From positions 1 through 64,000 of the forward strand of contig CANQUV010000003.1 of the NCBI GenBank assembly GCA_947627135.1: 64,000 bases of DNA, in the 5' to 3' direction. Shown in pieces: positions 61,818 to 64,000 of the stretch (within the stretch, counting starts at the first letter, position 1; each line of letters opens with the position of its first letter). The position numbers and the translations under genes were made by a program. The notes below the pieces were generated by a model. The model worked only from the letters and a program-made list of their open reading frames with translations. It was not told the origin of the DNA and ran no database searches. Source of the DNA: an uncultured Clostridia bacterium (GTDB lineage Bacteria; Bacillota; Clostridia; Oscillospirales; Acutalibacteraceae).

Positions 61818-63051
61818 GATAGTTGTAATTGGTGCAGGTGCCTCCGGATTAATGGCAGCCGGAACAGCCGGTATTTATGGTTCTGTTGTAACAGTTTTGG
61901 AAAAAAATCAAAGAGTTGGCAGAAAGATTGCAATTACCGGAAAGGGAAGATGCAATTTAACAAATGCCTGTGATGTTCAGACATTTATCAGTAATGTTCC
62001 TACAAACGGGAAGTTTTTGTATAGTGCAATTAATAATTTTTCACCTTATGATACAATGGATTTTTTTCAAGAGCAAGGCTTAAAAATCAAGATTGAAAGA
62101 GGAAATAGAGTATTTCCCGTATCGGATAAAGCTTTGGATGTTGTAGATACAATGCGTGATTACGCAGTCAAAAACGGGGCAAGAATTATTAATGATACAG
62201 CAAAGGCATTAATAATAAACAACGGTAAAGTTACAGGAGTAAAAACTGAAAAACAAAATTATGACTGTGACAGCGTGATTATTTGTTGCGGAGGAATGAG
62301 TTACCCATTAACAGGCTCAACGGGAGACGGATATATTCTTGCAAAGCAGGCGGGACATACAATTGCTGAAATAAAACCGTCTTTAGTGCCGCTTGAAAGT
62401 CCGGATAAGTGCTGCAAGGATATGCAAGGACTCTCACTAAAAAATATTACGTTAAAATTAGAAGATAAAAAATCCAATAAGATTTTATATTCTGATTTCG
62501 GAGAAATGCTGTTTACGCATTTCGGTATTTCAGGGCCTACTGTTTTAAGTGCAAGCTCACATATAAAAAATACAGATAATTACGATTTATACGCTTTAAT
62601 TGACTTAAAACCGGCACTTTCAAATGAACAGCTTGATACAAGGCTGTTGCGTGACTTTTCGGAAAATATCAATAAAGCTGTTTCAAATTCTTTTTCAAAG
62701 CTTTTACCTAAAAAGTTAATTCCTGTTATTTTACAGCGATGGGGAGTACCGTTTGATAAAAAGTGTAATTCCATAACAAAAAAAGAGAGAACCCAATTAA
62801 TAAGCATACTTAAAAATTTTGAAATAAAAATCAGCGGTTTCAGACCGGTTAAAGAAGCGATCGTCACATCAGGAGGGGTAAAGGTTTCAGAAATTAATCC
62901 CAAAACTATGGAAAGCAGACTTTGCAAAGGACTTTACTTTGCAGGAGAAGTAATAGATGTTGATGCCTACACAGGAGGATTTAATTTACAAATTGCCTGG
63001 AGTACAGGAAAATTAAGCGGTGAAAATGCCGCATACGGAAAGGAAGAATAA
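61807..63051 (+). CDS. NAD(P)/FAD-dependent oxidoreductase (HI0933/BaiN-like)
   Basis: This 414-residue flavoprotein has the FAD motif VVIGAGASGLMAAGTA, the family stretch GRKIAITGKGRCNLTNAC, ICCGGMSYPLTGSTGDGY and the C-terminal LYFAGEVIDVDAYTGGFNLQIAWSTG. HI0933/YhiN-type proteins reduce unknown substrates; BaiN-type members hydrogenate bile acids, but that specificity cannot be assigned here. It is cotranscribed with the RpiR regulator and cmk. Confidence 0.9.
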   Translation: MKNKIVVIGAGASGLMAAGTAGIYGSVVTVLEKNQRVGRKIAITGKGRCNLTNACDVQTFISNVPTNGKFLYSAINNFSPYDTMDFFQEQGLKIKIERGNRVFPVSDKALDVVDTMRDYAVKNGARIINDTAKALIINNGKVTGVKTEKQNYDCDSVIICCGGMSYPLTGSTGDGYILAKQAGHTIAEIKPSLVPLESPDKCCKDMQGLSLKNITLKLEDKKSNKILYSDFGEMLFTHFGISGPTVLSASSHIKNTDNYDLYALIDLKPALSNEQLDTRLLRDFSENINKAVSNSFSKLLPKKLIPVILQRWGVPFDKKCNSITKKERTQLISILKNFEIKISGFRPVKEAIVTSGGVKVSEINPKTMESRLCKGLYFAGEVIDVDAYTGGFNLQIAWSTGKLSGENAAYGKEE

Positions 63052-63052
63052 T

Positions 63053-63721
63053 ATGCCTATTGCGATTGCAATCGACGGTCCTGCCGGAGCAGGAAAATCC
63101 ACAATAGCTAAATTAGCGGCTAAACAGCTTAACTTTATTTATGTTGATACAGGAGCATTGTACAGAACAGTTGGTTTAGCGGCAACAAAAAATAATGTTG
63201 AGCCAAAAACATCTGAAGAAATAGATGAACTTTTAAGAAAAATTAAGGTAGAGCTTACATTTAATGATAAAAACGAACAAATTGTTTTGCTTGATGGTGA
63301 AGATGTTTCATCTCAAATAAGAACTCCTGAGGCATCTATGATGGCATCTGCAATTTCTGCAGTTCCGGCAGTCAGGGCATATCTGCTCGATTTGCAGCGT
63401 AATATAGCAAAGACAAATAATGTAATTATGGACGGCAGAGATATTGGAACAGTTGTTTTGCCAAATGCGCAGATAAAGATTTTTCTGTCAGCGGACCCTG
63501 AAGAAAGAGCAAAACGCCGTTACGATGAACTTATTGAAAAAGGAATGAAGGTAAAATATGAAGATATTCTGGCAGATGTAATTGAGCGAGATTATAATGA
63601 TTCTCATAGAGAAATTGCACCTTTAAAACCTGCTGAAGACAGCATTATGGTTAATACAACAGGAAATACACTTAAACAGTCTGTTGAGCTTCTCATAGAA
63701 ATTATGAAGGAGAATATGTAA
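63053..63721 (+). CDS. cmk: Cytidylate kinase
   Basis: This 222-residue enzyme phosphorylates CMP and dCMP. It has the P-loop AIDGPAGAGKSTIAKLAA, FIYVDTGALYRTVGL and MDGRDIGTVVLP. The ATG follows AAGGAAG, 11 codons inside the ORF-track start. Its stop overlaps the plsC start by one base (TAATG), a common cmk-plsC arrangement. Confidence 0.96.
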   Translation: MPIAIAIDGPAGAGKSTIAKLAAKQLNFIYVDTGALYRTVGLAATKNNVEPKTSEEIDELLRKIKVELTFNDKNEQIVLLDGEDVSSQIRTPEASMMASAISAVPAVRAYLLDLQRNIAKTNNVIMDGRDIGTVVLPNAQIKIFLSADPEERAKRRYDELIEKGMKVKYEDILADVIERDYNDSHREIAPLKPAEDSIMVNTTGNTLKQSVELLIEIMKENM

Positions 63722-64000
63722 TGAAGCAATCAAAGATACTTTATAAAATCGGTCGTGTTGTTTGCAGACCAATTTTCAAAATTCTGTACAGATATAAAGT
63801 TGTAAACAGCGAGGCAATTCCCAATGACGGTAAAGGATATTTGATTGCCTGTAATCACTTGTCATATTCAGACCCGGTTCTGATAGGATTAGCACAAAAA
63901 AGAAATTCATTTTTTATGGCAAAAGCAGAACTTTTTAAAAACAAGTTTTTTGCTTCATTAATTAGAGCATTAGGGGCCTTTCCTGTTGAAAGAGGCGCAG
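63721..64000 (+). CDS. plsC: 1-acylglycerol-3-phosphate acyltransferase (partial, runs off window)
   Basis: The visible 93 residues start MKQSKILYKIGRVVCRPIF and include the catalytic NHLSYSDP (NHx4D motif) and a membrane-proximal FPVERGA, typical of PlsC, which makes phosphatidic acid. AAGGAGAA precedes the ATG inside cmk. It is absent from the ORF track because it continues past base 64000. Confidence 0.92.
   Translation, partial: MKQSKILYKIGRVVCRPIFKILYRYKVVNSEAIPNDGKGYLIACNHLSYSDPVLIGLAQKRNSFFMAKAELFKNKFFASLIRALGAFPVERGA

Overview
The window looks like chromosomal DNA of a low-GC, Gram-positive clostridium of the Ruminococcaceae/Oscillospiraceae type. Host genes are AT-rich, have strong AGGAGG-type ribosome sites and sometimes start with TTG or GTG. 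Housekeeping order is typical of Firmicutes (yicC-remA-gmk-rpoZ-priA-def-fmt-yugP-rsmB-rlmN-stp-prkC-rsgA-thiN; cmk-plsC). A secreted GH13 alpha-amylase carries a dockerin and two CBM26-like starch-binding modules, and a second dockerin protein lies at 37.4-38.8 kb. Together they suggest a starch-degrading relative of Ruminococcus bromii with an amylosome-like complex. The species call is inference.

Layout. 1-0.19 kb: one end of an ISL3-like insertion sequence. 0.4-18.5 kb: host genes. These include the amylase, a lipoprotein alkaline phosphatase with a HAD phosphatase, a DUF5685/DnaJ/membrane operon, a Big2-GH24-SH3 wall hydrolase, proC, SpoIIM-like and other membrane proteins, an SOS-type Y-family polymerase with two LexA boxes in its promoter, and a phosphosugar mutase. 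18.65 kb: tRNA-Leu(GAG).

18.8-33.9 kb: a much GC-richer segment that starts right after the tRNA-Leu terminator and is read as a horizontally acquired island. It holds a TetR-controlled set (SDR and flavodoxin remnants, aldo/keto reductase, flavodoxin, DUF4405 membrane protein, Fe-S remnant). A LysR regulator follows, then three transcription units that begin with the same promoter architecture: a double-esterase lipoprotein; an exported flavodoxin with an esterase, a RibD remnant and a flavin reductase; and two aldo/keto reductases with an iron alcohol dehydrogenase. No integrase is visible. At least six genes are internally deleted or truncated, including a TnpV transposon remnant, so the element appears immobilised and decaying.

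34-37.3 kb: AT-rich sequence resumes with a LysR gene divergent from a second iron alcohol dehydrogenase operon. 37.4-53.5 kb: the dockerin membrane protein, yebC, then the long housekeeping operon ending in a PrkC/Stp signalling pair, rsgA and thiN. 53.5-64 kb: tRNA-Ala(GGC), a zinc-ribbon pseudokinase with PASTA repeats, ogt, an XRE regulator, leuB, a PHP-type phosphatase, hisF-hisH, an RpiR regulator, a flavoprotein, cmk and the start of plsC.

The most interesting new signal is the LysR regulon inside the island. Three promoters share a T-N11-A box centred about 64 bp before the predicted transcription start, a GAGACTTC element exactly 30 bp downstream of the box start, and a -10 exactly 20 bp after that. 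All assignments come from reading the sequence and family knowledge; no searches were run.
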